From Fangia hongkongensis FSC776 = DSM 21703 (GTDB lineage Bacteria > Pseudomonadota > Gammaproteobacteria > Francisellales > Francisellaceae), in NCBI RefSeq assembly GCF_000379445.1, contig NZ_KB902251.1, forward strand, positions 86,781 through 150,780: 64,000 bases of DNA, in the 5' to 3' direction. This document shows positions 1 through 8,852 of the stretch, in pieces. A program made the translations under genes and the position numbers. Below the pieces are notes generated by a model. That model was not told the DNA's origin. It saw only the letters and a list, made by a program, of their open reading frames with translations, and ran no database searches. Every line of letters starts with the position of its first letter. Within the stretch, counting starts at the first letter, position 1.

Positions 1-2
1 CA

Positions 3-890
3 CTGTTACTTGTTCTTTTCACCTTATTTTTACGTCCCCCTGGTTTTGACTACAGAAGCAAAATAGACAGTGATAAATGGCGTAAGTTTTGGGATTGGGG
101 ACTTTTTATTAGTAGCTTCTTTCCAATGCTTGTCTTTGGACTTGTCCTTGGCTCTTTATTTATAGGACTTCCTTTTTACCATGATGATTTTATGATGCGC
201 TCTGAATATCAACAAAGCGCCTTTTTAAGTGTTATTTCACCTTTTAGTATTTTGGTTGCAGTTCTTGTCATTATTATGTCTTTGATGCATGGCTCTTTCC
301 ATCTTAACCGACGACTGACTGGCGAGCTAAAAAGACGCTTTTCAAAACTTGCTTATCTCTTCTCAGTTTTAGCGCTTATTCTTATCACAATTGGTTTAGT
401 TGCACTTATCTATTGGCTGCCGGGCATGAATATCAGCGCGACACCCAAAACCCTATCCTATCACACTGATGTGGTGATACAAATGGGTGGCTGGATGCAG
501 AACTACACTCTTCACCCTTGGATGTGGATTGCCCCTGTTTTAACCTATGCAGGCATTGTCCTTGCGATGCTTTTTCAACGTGTTTCAGGCACATTTGCTT
601 ACTGGTGCAGCGCCATTAGTATCAGCGCACTTTTATGCTCTGGCGCCTTTGCACTTTTCCCTTTTATTGTGCCATCATCTTTACATATTGCCGGCGGCAT
701 TGGGACACAAAGCTTAACCATCTGGAATGCCTCTTCTGCACCTTATAGTTTAATGGGCATGTTTTATATTACTATCGTTATGTTTATCATCATTATCGCT
801 TATAAATTCTGGGCGTTTAATGCAGCGTGGCGCGGAAAAAGCGCAATTGGTAAACAAGATTTAGATGAAAACAAACATACGTTCTACTAA
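3..890 (+). CDS. cydB: Cytochrome bd ubiquinol oxidase subunit II (CydB), 5' end outside window
   Basis: Inner-membrane subunit of the quinol-oxidising terminal oxidase that reduces oxygen to water. The frame is open from the window edge, so only the last 295 residues are present; E. coli CydB has 379, so roughly 80 are missing. The visible part begins just before the conserved LRPPGFDYRSK and WDWGLFISSF stretches typical of the family. It continues with about six hydrophobic segments and ends with the characteristic SLTIWNASSAPYSL and DENKHTFY-type C-terminus (E. coli ends ERNTHSLY). An ATG at 126 lies inside the conserved region and is not the start. cydX follows after 13 bases, so the two are one operon, with cydA expected just upstream. 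Confidence 0.95.
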   Translation: MLLVLFTLFLRPPGFDYRSKIDSDKWRKFWDWGLFISSFFPMLVFGLVLGSLFIGLPFYHDDFMMRSEYQQSAFLSVISPFSILVAVLVIIMSLMHGSFHLNRRLTGELKRRFSKLAYLFSVLALILITIGLVALIYWLPGMNISATPKTLSYHTDVVIQMGGWMQNYTLHPWMWIAPVLTYAGIVLAMLFQRVSGTFAYWCSAISISALLCSGAFALFPFIVPSSLHIAGGIGTQSLTIWNASSAPYSLMGMFYITIVMFIIIIAYKFWAFNAAWRGKSAIGKQDLDENKHTFY

Positions 891-903
891 GGAGAATAAA
901 TCA

Positions 904-1077
904 ATGTGGTATATTGCCATTTGCCTGATGCTTGCTGTCTCGATGTATGTTGGCTATCGATTTACACTATATGTTGATAAAAAGATTGAAGATGATCGCT
1001 ATTTAGAAATCAGCGATGACCCGAACCATCCTGCTAATAATGACAGTGCAGACTCACACAATCACACACAAAAATAA
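904..1077 (+). CDS. cydX: CydX-like small subunit of cytochrome bd oxidase, long form
   Basis: A 57-residue single-pass membrane protein that begins MWYIAICLMLAVSMYVGY. This matches the MWY start and one helix of CydX/YbgT, which stabilises the haem groups of the bd oxidase. The start at 904 is chosen because GGAG at 891-894 sits 9 bases upstream; a longer reading from 865 would overlap cydB and lack a ribosome binding site. E. coli CydX has 37 residues. Here the helix is followed by an acidic and then Asn/His-rich tail (DDPNHPANNDSADSHNHTQK) of about 20 extra residues, which should face the cytoplasm if topology is conserved. No cydE/ybgE-like gene follows. The identification rests on the start motif, size and position directly after cydB. 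Confidence 0.8.
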   Translation: MWYIAICLMLAVSMYVGYRFTLYVDKKIEDDRYLEISDDPNHPANNDSADSHNHTQK

Positions 1078-1095
1078 TTTTATATTTTCTCTTCC

Positions 1096-2175
1096 ATGCT
1101 AACAACTCCAACGCATACACAATGGCAACAAATTCGCTCTTTTGCGCTTGATACTTTAGCATTCTCTGAGATCAGCGCCACTGACTGTGATTTAAGCCAC
1201 TATATTCCTCATTATCAAAAATGGCTTAAAAATGGCTATCATGGCGATCTTGAATACATGGAAAAGCACGGTGTGAAGCGCTATATTCCCTCTGAGCTTA
1301 TTGCAGGCACTCAAAGTGTGATTGTGTTGAGGCTGAATTATTTACCAAAGCGCTATTCATATAAACAGCTTAAAAATAAGCTACAGTCAGATGATGATCA
1401 AGCTGCTATCTCTTACTATGCGCTTGGACGAGATTATCATAAAGTCATTAAACAAAAACTCAAAAGACTCAATAACTTTATCAGCACTTTATTTCCAGAG
1501 CACTATGGACGCATTTTTACTGACAGTGCTCCGGTGTTGGAAAAACCACTAGCAGAGAAGGCAGGGCTTGGCTGGATTGGCAAAAACAGTAACTTACTCT
1601 CTGATAAAGAAGGCTCCTTTTTCTTTCTTGGCACGATTTATTCCAATATTGATTTTTCCCAATATCGTCAAAGCAAAGTAAATGATGGGTGCAAATCTTG
1701 CCAAGCATGCATTAAAATATGCCCAACCAATGCCATTATTGCCAATAAAATCATTGATGCAAGGCGCTGCATCTCTTATTTAACCATTGAAAATAAAGGC
1801 GAAATTCCCCTTCAATTTCGAAAACAAATAGGAAATCGAATCTATGGCTGTGATGACTGTCAATTGATTTGCCCTGTTAATCTCAAAGCGCCTTTGACAA
1901 CTGAAAATGACTTCTTAGCAAGAGCTGCGCTTGATAACCAATCCCTCATTGAGCTTTTTTTGTGGGATGAGCAAACATTCCTTAAAAATACAGAAGGCTC
2001 AGCCATTCGCAGAATCGGCTATTTAAGCTGGCTCCGTAACCTTGCTATTGCACTTGGCAATGCACCCAAAAATCCTGAAATTGTTAAAAAACTACACAAT
2101 AAACTCACTACCATCGATGATCCTATCGTCTGCGAGCATATCAAATGGGCAATAAATGAACAAACCTCTCTTTAA
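1096..2175 (+). CDS. queG: Epoxyqueuosine reductase QueG
   Basis: Cobalamin-dependent iron-sulfur enzyme that carries out the last step of tRNA queuosine synthesis, reducing epoxyqueuosine to queuosine in the anticodon wobble position of GUN tRNAs. The protein has 359 residues, the usual length. The N-terminal half carries the family's cobalamin-binding reductase domain, including the DSAPVLEKPLAEKAGLGWIGKN signature region. Two [4Fe-4S] binding sets follow: Cys199, Cys202, Cys205 and Cys209 (CKSCQACIKICP), then Cys225 and Cys252, Cys255, Cys259 (CDDCQLICP). A C-terminal HEAT-like segment holds the SAIRRIGYLSWLRNLAIALGN stretch. In many gammaproteobacteria queG lies next to tsaE; here it follows cydX by 18 bases with no visible ribosome binding site of note. 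Confidence 0.95.
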   Translation: MLTTPTHTQWQQIRSFALDTLAFSEISATDCDLSHYIPHYQKWLKNGYHGDLEYMEKHGVKRYIPSELIAGTQSVIVLRLNYLPKRYSYKQLKNKLQSDDDQAAISYYALGRDYHKVIKQKLKRLNNFISTLFPEHYGRIFTDSAPVLEKPLAEKAGLGWIGKNSNLLSDKEGSFFFLGTIYSNIDFSQYRQSKVNDGCKSCQACIKICPTNAIIANKIIDARRCISYLTIENKGEIPLQFRKQIGNRIYGCDDCQLICPVNLKAPLTTENDFLARAALDNQSLIELFLWDEQTFLKNTEGSAIRRIGYLSWLRNLAIALGNAPKNPEIVKKLHNKLTTIDDPIVCEHIKWAINEQTSL

Positions 2176-2375
2176 TCAGGATATCCTTATCCTCAAAATA
2201 TTCATCCATGTGGGGGCATCATCCATTACTAGCTTTTATATCCATTAAAGCTACAATCCTTTGCTGATTTTCATTATATCCAACGAAAGAAATTATTCAA
2301 GTAAAATTTGTAAAAGAAAATCAATAGGAAATATGCCATAGTTTAAAATTTATGTCGAAAAGCGCACTTTGCGCA

Positions 2376-2759
2376 CTAATTTTGGAAAAAAGCTACAGCT
2401 TCGACTTCAATCAAAACATCCTTTGGCAAGCGGGATACCTCAACACAAGAACGCGCAGGAAACACCCCTTCAAAGTAGCTTTCATACACACTGTTAAAGC
2501 GCGCAAAATCATCCATGTTTGCTAGAAAACACGTGGTTTTAAGCACTTGTGAAAGTGAGCTGTTTGAGTCATGTAAAAGTGCTTTTAAATTTTGCATAAC
2601 CCTGTGTGTTTGCTCTTCAATTGAGCCACTAATAAGCTCCCCTTCAGGTGTCAATGATATCTGTCCAGAAGTATATAAGAGGTTATTAAATTTCACTGCT
2701 TGAACATAAGGACCTATCGCTGCAGGTGCAGCATTTGTTGTCACAATTTCTTTTTCCAT
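2376..2759 (-). CDS. ridA: RidA/YjgF enamine/imine deaminase
   Basis: Cytosolic trimeric enzyme of the Rid family that hydrolyses reactive 2-aminoacrylate-type enamines released by PLP enzymes such as threonine dehydratase. The chosen product has 127 residues. It begins MEKEIVTTNAAPAAIGPY, which aligns directly with the E. coli RidA N-terminus, so the ATG at 2759 is preferred over the in-frame ATG at 2771 and TTG at 2792. None of the three has a strong ribosome binding site. The family motif SGQI is present, and the catalytic-site arginine lies in the FPARSCVEVSRLPKDVLIEVEA region near the C-terminus. The gene stands alone, convergent with queG and divergent from the SulP gene. Confidence 0.9.
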   Translation of the reverse strand: MEKEIVTTNAAPAAIGPYVQAVKFNNLLYTSGQISLTPEGELISGSIEEQTHRVMQNLKALLHDSNSSLSQVLKTTCFLANMDDFARFNSVYESYFEGVFPARSCVEVSRLPKDVLIEVEAVAFFQN

Positions 2760-2840
2760 TTTTACATCCATTATTGCATTTTTAGTTAACAAGAAACTTT
2801 AATCTAAACGAAGCGAAGTAAATAGCAATCTTTTTTCTGC

Positions 2841-2869
2841 CTGACAAAAATCTTAAAAAGTAGTACACT
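2841..2869 (+). promoter_or_regulatory. Sigma-70-type promoter for the SulP transporter
   Basis: CTGACA at 2841-2846 and TACACT at 2864-2869 are separated by exactly 17 bases. Transcription would start near 2876, leaving a leader of about 27 bases before the ATG at 2903. Inferred by consensus matching only. Confidence 0.55.
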
Positions 2870-2902
2870 GTCGCCCTATTCATCTAATTTGTATATTGAT
2901 TA

Positions 2903-4486
2903 ATGCTATTACTTCTTATTCAACGTTTTTTAATGCCAAATAAAGATGGCAAATATTTAACGGACTTTCTCTCTGGTTTAACGGTTGCACTTGCACTTAT
3001 TCCAGAGGCAGTTGCCTTTGCGCTTGTCGCAGGGGTTAATCCAACAGTTGGGCTTTATGCTGCTTTTATTATGTGTTTTATCACTGCTGTATTTGGTGGT
3101 CGCCCCGGTATGATATCAGGGGCGACAGGCTCAATGGCCGTTGTCCTTGTCTCTATTATGCTGTTATTTCCAAACGATCCAATCACTGGCATGAGCTATT
3201 TATTTGCCACGATTATTCTGACAGGAATTATCCAAATTATCGTTGGGGTACTTGGTCTTGGAAAGTTTATTCGCATGATGCCAAAATCAGTGATGGTTGG
3301 GTTTGTTAACGGCCTTGCCATTGTGATCTTTATTGCGCAATTACAACAGTTTAAATACACCCCTCAAGGCTTTGATCATAAAATCTGGCTACAAGGTACT
3401 GATTTATATGTCATGATTGCACTTGTCATTCTCGCGATGGCCATTACCCATTACTTACCTAAATTCACCAAAGCTATTCCTTCTGCTTTAACGGCAATTA
3501 TTGTTGTCACCTTAATTGTTTTATTTGCCCCTTTACCCACAAAGCATATTCTTAATGTGGGTGATATGATTGGCAGTGGCAAAGAGGTTATTGAGCATAG
3601 CTTTAGCATTCCACATATTCCGCTTAGCTTACACTCTCTTAGCATTATTGTGCCTTATGCTTTTATTCTGGCTATTATTGGTCTTTCAGAGTCATTAATG
3701 ACCTTATCGCTTATTGATGAGCGCACAAAAACGCGTGGGCGTGGCAACAAAGAATGTATTGCACAAGGTGCCGGCAACATTATTTGCGGCTTCTTTAAAA
3801 GCATGGGCGGATGCGCCATGATTGGCCAAAGTATGATTAACATCACCTCTGGCGGACGTGGTAGACTCTCTGGTATTACGGCGGCAATCTTTCTTTTGCT
3901 TTTCATCGTTATTGCCATGCCACTTATCAAACTTATACCACTTGCAGCCCTTGTCGGTGTTATGTTTATGGTCGTTATCGAAACCTTTGAATGGGCGAGC
4001 TTTAAATTTATTCGCAAAATACCACTTCATGATGCTTTTATTATCATTGTTGTCACCGTAGTAACCGTATTAGCTGATTTAGCGATCGCAGTGATTATTG
4101 GCATTATTTTGGCTTCACTTGTCTTTGCATGGCAAACTGCTAAAAACATCTATACCGAGCAAAAAACAAATTCAGATGGTTCAAAGGAATATGTACTTCA
4201 TGGACCGTTATTCTTTAGCTCCAGCACACGTTTTAAGTCCCTTTTTAATCCTGCAAGTGATCCCAAAGAAGTGATTATCGACTTTAAGTATTCACGTGTA
4301 TGCGATCACTCTGCAATCGATGCGATTCGATATATCGCTGAGGGGTATAACAAACTTGGGAAAAATCTGCATTTAAAGCACCTGTCCAAAGAGTGTAAAG
4401 AGCTTTTGGGTAAAGCTGGCAATTTAGTTGAAGTGAATGTGATGGAAGATCCAGATTATCATGTTGCCAGTGATAAACTAGGCTAA
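2903..4486 (+). CDS. SulP-family inorganic anion transporter with C-terminal STAS domain
   Basis: Inner-membrane transporter of the SLC26/SulP family, which move sulfate, bicarbonate or other anions, usually with sodium or protons. The protein has 527 residues. The N-terminal signature (FLSGLTVALALIPEAVAFAL) starts near residue 21, followed by about ten to twelve hydrophobic segments to roughly residue 410. The last 115 residues form a soluble STAS domain. Lengthy stretches such as SLIDERTKTRGRGNKECIAQ and MGGCAMIGQS match the SulP core. The substrate cannot be read from sequence; bicarbonate (BicA-like) is as likely as sulfate, and no carbonic anhydrase or cys gene is adjacent. The start lacks a clear ribosome binding site; an ATG at 2933 is an alternative. 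The last 9 bases overlap the end of holC on the other strand. Confidence 0.9.
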   Translation: MLLLLIQRFLMPNKDGKYLTDFLSGLTVALALIPEAVAFALVAGVNPTVGLYAAFIMCFITAVFGGRPGMISGATGSMAVVLVSIMLLFPNDPITGMSYLFATIILTGIIQIIVGVLGLGKFIRMMPKSVMVGFVNGLAIVIFIAQLQQFKYTPQGFDHKIWLQGTDLYVMIALVILAMAITHYLPKFTKAIPSALTAIIVVTLIVLFAPLPTKHILNVGDMIGSGKEVIEHSFSIPHIPLSLHSLSIIVPYAFILAIIGLSESLMTLSLIDERTKTRGRGNKECIAQGAGNIICGFFKSMGGCAMIGQSMINITSGGRGRLSGITAAIFLLLFIVIAMPLIKLIPLAALVGVMFMVVIETFEWASFKFIRKIPLHDAFIIIVVTVVTVLADLAIAVIIGIILASLVFAWQTAKNIYTEQKTNSDGSKEYVLHGPLFFSSSTRFKSLFNPASDPKEVIIDFKYSRVCDHSAIDAIRYIAEGYNKLGKNLHLKHLSKECKELLGKAGNLVEVNVMEDPDYHVASDKLG

Positions 4487-4906
4487 CTTATGTGTTTTCA
4501 CAAGAAAGCCCTGCTGCTGAAATGCTTTATAATGCGCACGTAAACGCTCTAACGCGAGAGGCTCCTGATCGCCAACTTCAATTAACCTTTGACACTTAAG
4601 CGCTGTAGACAAAACGCTCTCACCGAGATAAATAACAACATCCTCCCACTGTACTAATACCTCCCTTTTGTCAGACAGTACAACAGGGAGCCTCTCACCC
4701 TCTTCCGCTTTTTCTATATATGCATGCGCTAAAAAATCAAAAACGCCATCCTGCCAGAGCGCTTGATCTAAATGATCTAAAAGATCAGCGCTTGCATAGA
4801 TTAAAACACGATGAGATTTTGTGCATATTTTTTGTGTTAGATTGACTATAAACTCACAAAAGGTCTCTTTTGAGTTGGAAGATAGAATGTAAAAGTGCAC
4901 TTGCAT
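4478..4906 (-). CDS. holC: DNA polymerase III subunit chi
   Basis: HolC bridges single-strand binding protein and the clamp-loader complex through subunit psi, helping replisome progression. The 142-residue length equals the family norm (147 in E. coli). It starts MQVHFYILSSNSKETFCEF, has the RVLIYASADLLDHLDQALW block near residue 33, and ends ERLRAHYKAFQQQGFLVKTHKL, which matches the chi C-terminus (RYKAYRVAGF in E. coli). In many proteobacteria holC sits between pepA and valS. Here pepA lies 12 kb away, so that association is broken. The gene stands alone on the minus strand, its end overlapping the SulP gene tail to tail by 9 bases. Confidence 0.85.
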   Translation of the reverse strand: MQVHFYILSSNSKETFCEFIVNLTQKICTKSHRVLIYASADLLDHLDQALWQDGVFDFLAHAYIEKAEEGERLPVVLSDKREVLVQWEDVVIYLGESVLSTALKCQRLIEVGDQEPLALERLRAHYKAFQQQGFLVKTHKLA

Positions 4907-5019
4907 CTGATAATATCAATTGAGGTAAACTTAATGGTTATCATACCTGATATTACCCTACTCTATCAAAGCAGAATTTAGTTTTTGGATAGCTTAATAG
5001 TGATGCAGCTTCTAAAGTC

Positions 5020-6411
5020 TTACTGACTGATAAAACTCGCACCCAATTCTTTAAGAAGATATTCATACAACACAGCATGAATTTGTTTGGTTGGGTGCAC
5101 ACGATCCCAGAAAATATAGCGCTCTGAATCAGTACACATCTGACCGCCACTTCTTACTTTCAATACAGCTTGCAAATCACCTGTTCTTGGCAAAGTGCTA
5201 TTGAGTAACTGATTGGTACTCATATTCGCCTCTGCTGCAAAATAACTTCCATGCCAACAAGAGTTGTCCAATATACTCAAATTAAGATGATATTCATCAT
5301 TGTATTTTTGTGGATTGCTTAATAAATCATTAAAAAGGTTCTCTATATCAACAAACTCAAAGCGTTTATCTGGATAGTCACCTCGTAGCTCATCAACAAG
5401 TGCTTTGAGTTTTTGGTTATGAAGCTCTGTTAACCTTGCGGTTGTTGCCGTATTTTGATTATCATACTGACTCTCTGGCGTTTTGGATAAATCCGGCAAA
5501 TTCATAATGACAAATTTATTAATGCCTTTTTTGATTAATTTAGTAATGTTCTCCTTAATTGAGGCTTTGACCTTATTGGTCAAATCAATCATGCTTTGCT
5601 CATTCATCAATTGTGGTTCTGTCAGATAATCATTAGCGCCAATCCAGATAAATGCCAGAAAATGGTTATAATCCTGCCAATTTTTAAGCGCTGCATTGGT
5701 ATTAAACGTGCTGACCTCTGAGCTTAAGCTGTAAGGCAAATGTTCAAGATCAGGGTTAAGCACTGCCGTTGCGCCCCCTACAGCATAGTTACTTAATGAA
5801 ATACCATACGAACGAAGTGCATTTTTTAAATGCCACGTCCAAACATTACCGTTACTGAACATGCCGTTATAATAATGTTTATCATCAGGCACCACACCTT
5901 GTGTGTATTCAAATAAGGTTCCTTTATCAGAAAGACTATCACCAAACACTAATACACGTGTAACATCATCAAACAAGCTTGCATTTTGAATGTCTAATAC
6001 ATCTTGACAGGTACTGACAGTAATATTAGGCGTTCCATACCAGTTATGCCAAGACTTTGATAGATTATCAACGGCAATATTGCCCATTTTACTTTCTAAT
6101 TTATAGTCATTACTTGTCCAGCCATTATCAAGACTAAATAAGAGCTTTCCAAGTTCCTGGCCATCAGCAGTTGCAACCATTCCACGAACAATATGCGTAT
6201 CAGTCAGATAGCCTGTTGAAATATAGTTAAATAATGCACTTTGATAAGCTGCCAGTTCAACATTTTGTGTGGGATCACTATAGTGATCCTTTGTCTGGGT
6301 GAATTTAACAGGGTAAGCACAATGGTTCTCCACATAGATATTCATCCCTGCCTTTGCACTGACAATAACCGGCGCTGCCAACAAGCCCAATACAAGCATT
6401 TTTTTCAACAT
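5020..6411 (-). CDS. Secreted GDSL-family lipase/acyltransferase (thermolabile haemolysin/PlaA-like)
   Basis: A 463-residue exported SGNH hydrolase. A signal peptide (MLKKMLVLGLLAAPVIVSAKA) is followed by an N-terminal beta-rich domain of about 130 residues with cysteines, then the catalytic domain. Block I is VFGDSLSDKG with the nucleophile at about Ser159, block III is GANDYL, and block V is DRVHPT with the catalytic Asp and His near the C-terminus. This architecture matches Vibrio TLH/VPA0226-type and Legionella PlaA-type phospholipase A/lysophospholipase/glycerophospholipid acyltransferases, so extracellular phospholipid hydrolysis is the likely activity. The start at 6411 is chosen for its GGAG ribosome binding site 7 bases upstream and its signal peptide; the ATG at 6447 adds 12 residues and hides the signal. 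It is a single-gene unit after the terminator at 6551-6564. Confidence 0.88.
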   Translation of the reverse strand: MLKKMLVLGLLAAPVIVSAKAGMNIYVENHCAYPVKFTQTKDHYSDPTQNVELAAYQSALFNYISTGYLTDTHIVRGMVATADGQELGKLLFSLDNGWTSNDYKLESKMGNIAVDNLSKSWHNWYGTPNITVSTCQDVLDIQNASLFDDVTRVLVFGDSLSDKGTLFEYTQGVVPDDKHYYNGMFSNGNVWTWHLKNALRSYGISLSNYAVGGATAVLNPDLEHLPYSLSSEVSTFNTNAALKNWQDYNHFLAFIWIGANDYLTEPQLMNEQSMIDLTNKVKASIKENITKLIKKGINKFVIMNLPDLSKTPESQYDNQNTATTARLTELHNQKLKALVDELRGDYPDKRFEFVDIENLFNDLLSNPQKYNDEYHLNLSILDNSCWHGSYFAAEANMSTNQLLNSTLPRTGDLQAVLKVRSGGQMCTDSERYIFWDRVHPTKQIHAVLYEYLLKELGASFISQ

Positions 6412-6542
6412 TTCCCTTCTCCAGTGTTGTATACAAATGTAATTCATAACTATTCTCTCTTCAGTTATTTATGAAATACAAAATTAACTATAGACAAGGG
6501 ACTATCAAATTTACATTGAAGTTATGCTAAATTTTATGAAAA

Positions 6543-6566
6543 TAAAAAAACCACCCGAAGGTGGTC
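6543..6566 (-). terminator. Rho-independent terminator with UUCG loop
   Basis: On the minus strand the sequence reads ACCACC-UUCG-GGUGGU, a 6-bp stem closed by a UUCG tetraloop, followed by eight U residues (6543-6550 on the plus strand are A). It lies 25 bases beyond the stop of the 746-residue exported protein and before the lipase gene. The same hairpin recurs after rpoC at 25473-25486. Confidence 0.9.
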
Positions 6567-6588
6567 TATATGTTAAAAAGGCAATCAA

Positions 6589-8829
6589 CTAGCTTGAGAT
6601 AATTTTATTATCTGCATCTGTTGAGCTATAGGTAGTAGGCTTAGCACCAAGAGCAGGGTCAGTCCAATTAGCTGCAATTGTTGGCAAAGTCAACCCTTCA
6701 GCCGTTGTCATTTCACTGGCAAGTCCTGTTGTACAGTTTGTCGTATCAGTGGCAACTCCAAGCTCTTGCGCAATAACAAGCTGACGTGAATAGTAATTTG
6801 TCTGCTCATCAACTGAGGTTAAGGTCACATCCACATCATTTGTATTTACAACATTATACAATGGTTTGAATATAATGTTCTCTGAATGAACACCATCATT
6901 TGAAGCATAACAATCTACTTCATTTCCTGTCCCAATATCCACACAAACCTCAGGAATACCACTAAATCGACCAAAGCCTTCAAATTGCAAGAATTTCTTC
7001 TCTCCAGCCGGATTAGTATAGACCAGTTTAATTGGCGCATCAAAGCTAGATAAGACTCCACTGCTATCTTGATAGGTAATAAATTTATTCCACTCATTTG
7101 AGCTTGATCTCCATGAATAGAATACTGTTTCATCAAAACGACCTTCTCTATCTGAAGTTGCAAATAACTCATAGATATCAATGGTACTGTCTCCAGAGGC
7201 TGTCATTGAAACAGTCGGTGTTGAAGCAACTGATGCTAGGTTATTATTTCCATCCACCGTACCGGTTGGCCCTTTTAAAATATAAACATCTGTACCACTT
7301 GTACCAAGCTCAATCGTGTATTTAACACTATTCACTGTTTCATTAGTGTTATAATTACTGATTGTACCATCCACTTGAACTGGGCAGTTATCAAAACAGT
7401 ATAGCGTCAAGGTCGAGCCACTAGAAGATGGACTTTGAATTTCGTTCGTAAAGATACGAATACCGCTACTACTAGTTGGCGCATTAAACGTTCTAGACTG
7501 CGCCTCATAATCACGCAGGTTCAATCCAGTAAAACCAACGCCTGGAATATCAAGCGGCATAAAGTCACTTGGCATCTCAGAATTATTAAACACATTGGTT
7601 TCAACATCATACTCAGTCGCATTTGCATCTCTATCAATGGTACATCCACTTCCTTGATTACAGCTTTGCACCCCTACTTTTTCAAAGTGACCATCATCGT
7701 TATTCCATTGAAGCACAGGGCTATTACCAAAGCCACCTTGAAGCGATAGGATCATATCAACACCTTCAAGCTCACTCAGTGTTTTTGAATCCACTGTATT
7801 TTTCTCTAAACGTCCATCGTAGTATCTTAGGGTACCTTCTTCTGTTGTACCATCTGACATATTAATTTTAGTAACAGTAGCCCCATCTAAAGCACTTGTT
7901 ACACTCACACCCGGTAGCCAAATACCATAATAGCCAATCCAACCATCAACCACTTCATTATTATCATTGGTATAACGAATTGGGAATCCTGTATTGACTG
8001 ACACACGTGTCCCATCAGCATTATATAGCCCATAACCGTAAACGATATCTGTTACACTGGTTCTGTCAAAGCAAAGCTCTCTGTTGTCGCCTTTCACATA
8101 CAAGAAATTTGTATTAAATGCGGCAAATAAAGAGATGCTTTCTTGCTGCTCCTCTCCTGGGTGACCTGCTGGGAAGGTAATTCGACCAGACCCAACACCA
8201 TCAGCATCCTTACTAATTCTCATCTGAATATCTTCTGTGCCATCACCTTCTTGATCTTCGACATAAACCATTTCATTGACACCAGAGGTATTGGTTGCCC
8301 CCACATGGCCTTGCATATTGATGGTGCTTGAAACTGTCTGATCAGCGGTGACATTCCTAGAGGCATAATCCATTGAAAACACACCATAAGGAACACTACT
8401 ACTTGGTGGTGTGGTAATGGTTCCTTTACCCTGAATAATCTGCTGAGCGCCTCCACCATCTGGACCCACGGTAACGCCATCAAACCATAAATCTGCCGTC
8501 ATAATCCCACTTGAAATAGAGGAATTCACAAAAACTGCAATCATTTGTGACCCAGTTGACTCTGCACCCTCACCCATACCACAGGCATTCATATCAACAT
8601 TGGCCAAATAAGCCCCTTGACCGACATTTTCTGTTGCATCAGGCTCCGTCTGCTTCACCATACACATAATACTATTCACCTGCTGCACACCTTTTTGCAA
8701 TGGACTATTGGTAAATGTTCTTGCCGTATCTGTCGTATAAGCACCAGAAGTTGGCACCGCAGCATTGGCTGAAAGCGAAATAGCAGCACTGATATACAAC
8801 ACCGTTTTAACAATTGTTTTAATTTTCAT
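6589..8829 (-). CDS. Large exported protein of unknown function, 746 residues
   Basis: I do not recognise this family. A clear signal peptide (MKIKTIVKTVLYISAAISLSANA, then AVPTSG) directs export, and no other transmembrane helix is evident. The mature part is acidic, rich in Thr, Ser, Asn, Gly and Asp, and looks mostly beta-stranded, with scattered cysteines (for example MCMV, NACG, ELCFD, QSCNQGSGC, YCFDNCPV, PEVCVD, VDCYAS) that suggest disulphides. Repeated blocks of the type GRITFP, GFGRFSG and LRYYDGRLEK hint at duplicated beta modules, but no clear internal repeat is visible. AGGATGAG lies just upstream of the ATG. It follows the 54-residue lipoprotein gene by 23 bases and ends at a terminator, so the two form a two-gene operon. 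A surface or periplasmic role is inferred. Confidence 0.8.
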   Translation of the reverse strand: MKIKTIVKTVLYISAAISLSANAAVPTSGAYTTDTARTFTNSPLQKGVQQVNSIMCMVKQTEPDATENVGQGAYLANVDMNACGMGEGAESTGSQMIAVFVNSSISSGIMTADLWFDGVTVGPDGGGAQQIIQGKGTITTPPSSSVPYGVFSMDYASRNVTADQTVSSTINMQGHVGATNTSGVNEMVYVEDQEGDGTEDIQMRISKDADGVGSGRITFPAGHPGEEQQESISLFAAFNTNFLYVKGDNRELCFDRTSVTDIVYGYGLYNADGTRVSVNTGFPIRYTNDNNEVVDGWIGYYGIWLPGVSVTSALDGATVTKINMSDGTTEEGTLRYYDGRLEKNTVDSKTLSELEGVDMILSLQGGFGNSPVLQWNNDDGHFEKVGVQSCNQGSGCTIDRDANATEYDVETNVFNNSEMPSDFMPLDIPGVGFTGLNLRDYEAQSRTFNAPTSSSGIRIFTNEIQSPSSSGSTLTLYCFDNCPVQVDGTISNYNTNETVNSVKYTIELGTSGTDVYILKGPTGTVDGNNNLASVASTPTVSMTASGDSTIDIYELFATSDREGRFDETVFYSWRSSSNEWNKFITYQDSSGVLSSFDAPIKLVYTNPAGEKKFLQFEGFGRFSGIPEVCVDIGTGNEVDCYASNDGVHSENIIFKPLYNVVNTNDVDVTLTSVDEQTNYYSRQLVIAQELGVATDTTNCTTGLASEMTTAEGLTLPTIAANWTDPALGAKPTTYSSTDADNKIISS

Positions 8830-8852
8830 AGCTATCTCATCCTATAAGTTAA

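Noticed and set aside
2231-2252. AGCTTTTA/TTAAAGCT hairpin between queG and ridA
   Set aside because: Short, AT-rich and without a U run; not a convincing terminator.
2352-2384. GCGCAC-TTT-GCGCAC repeat overlapping the end of ridA
   Set aside because: It looked like a terminator for ridA, but only a 4-bp GC stem forms.
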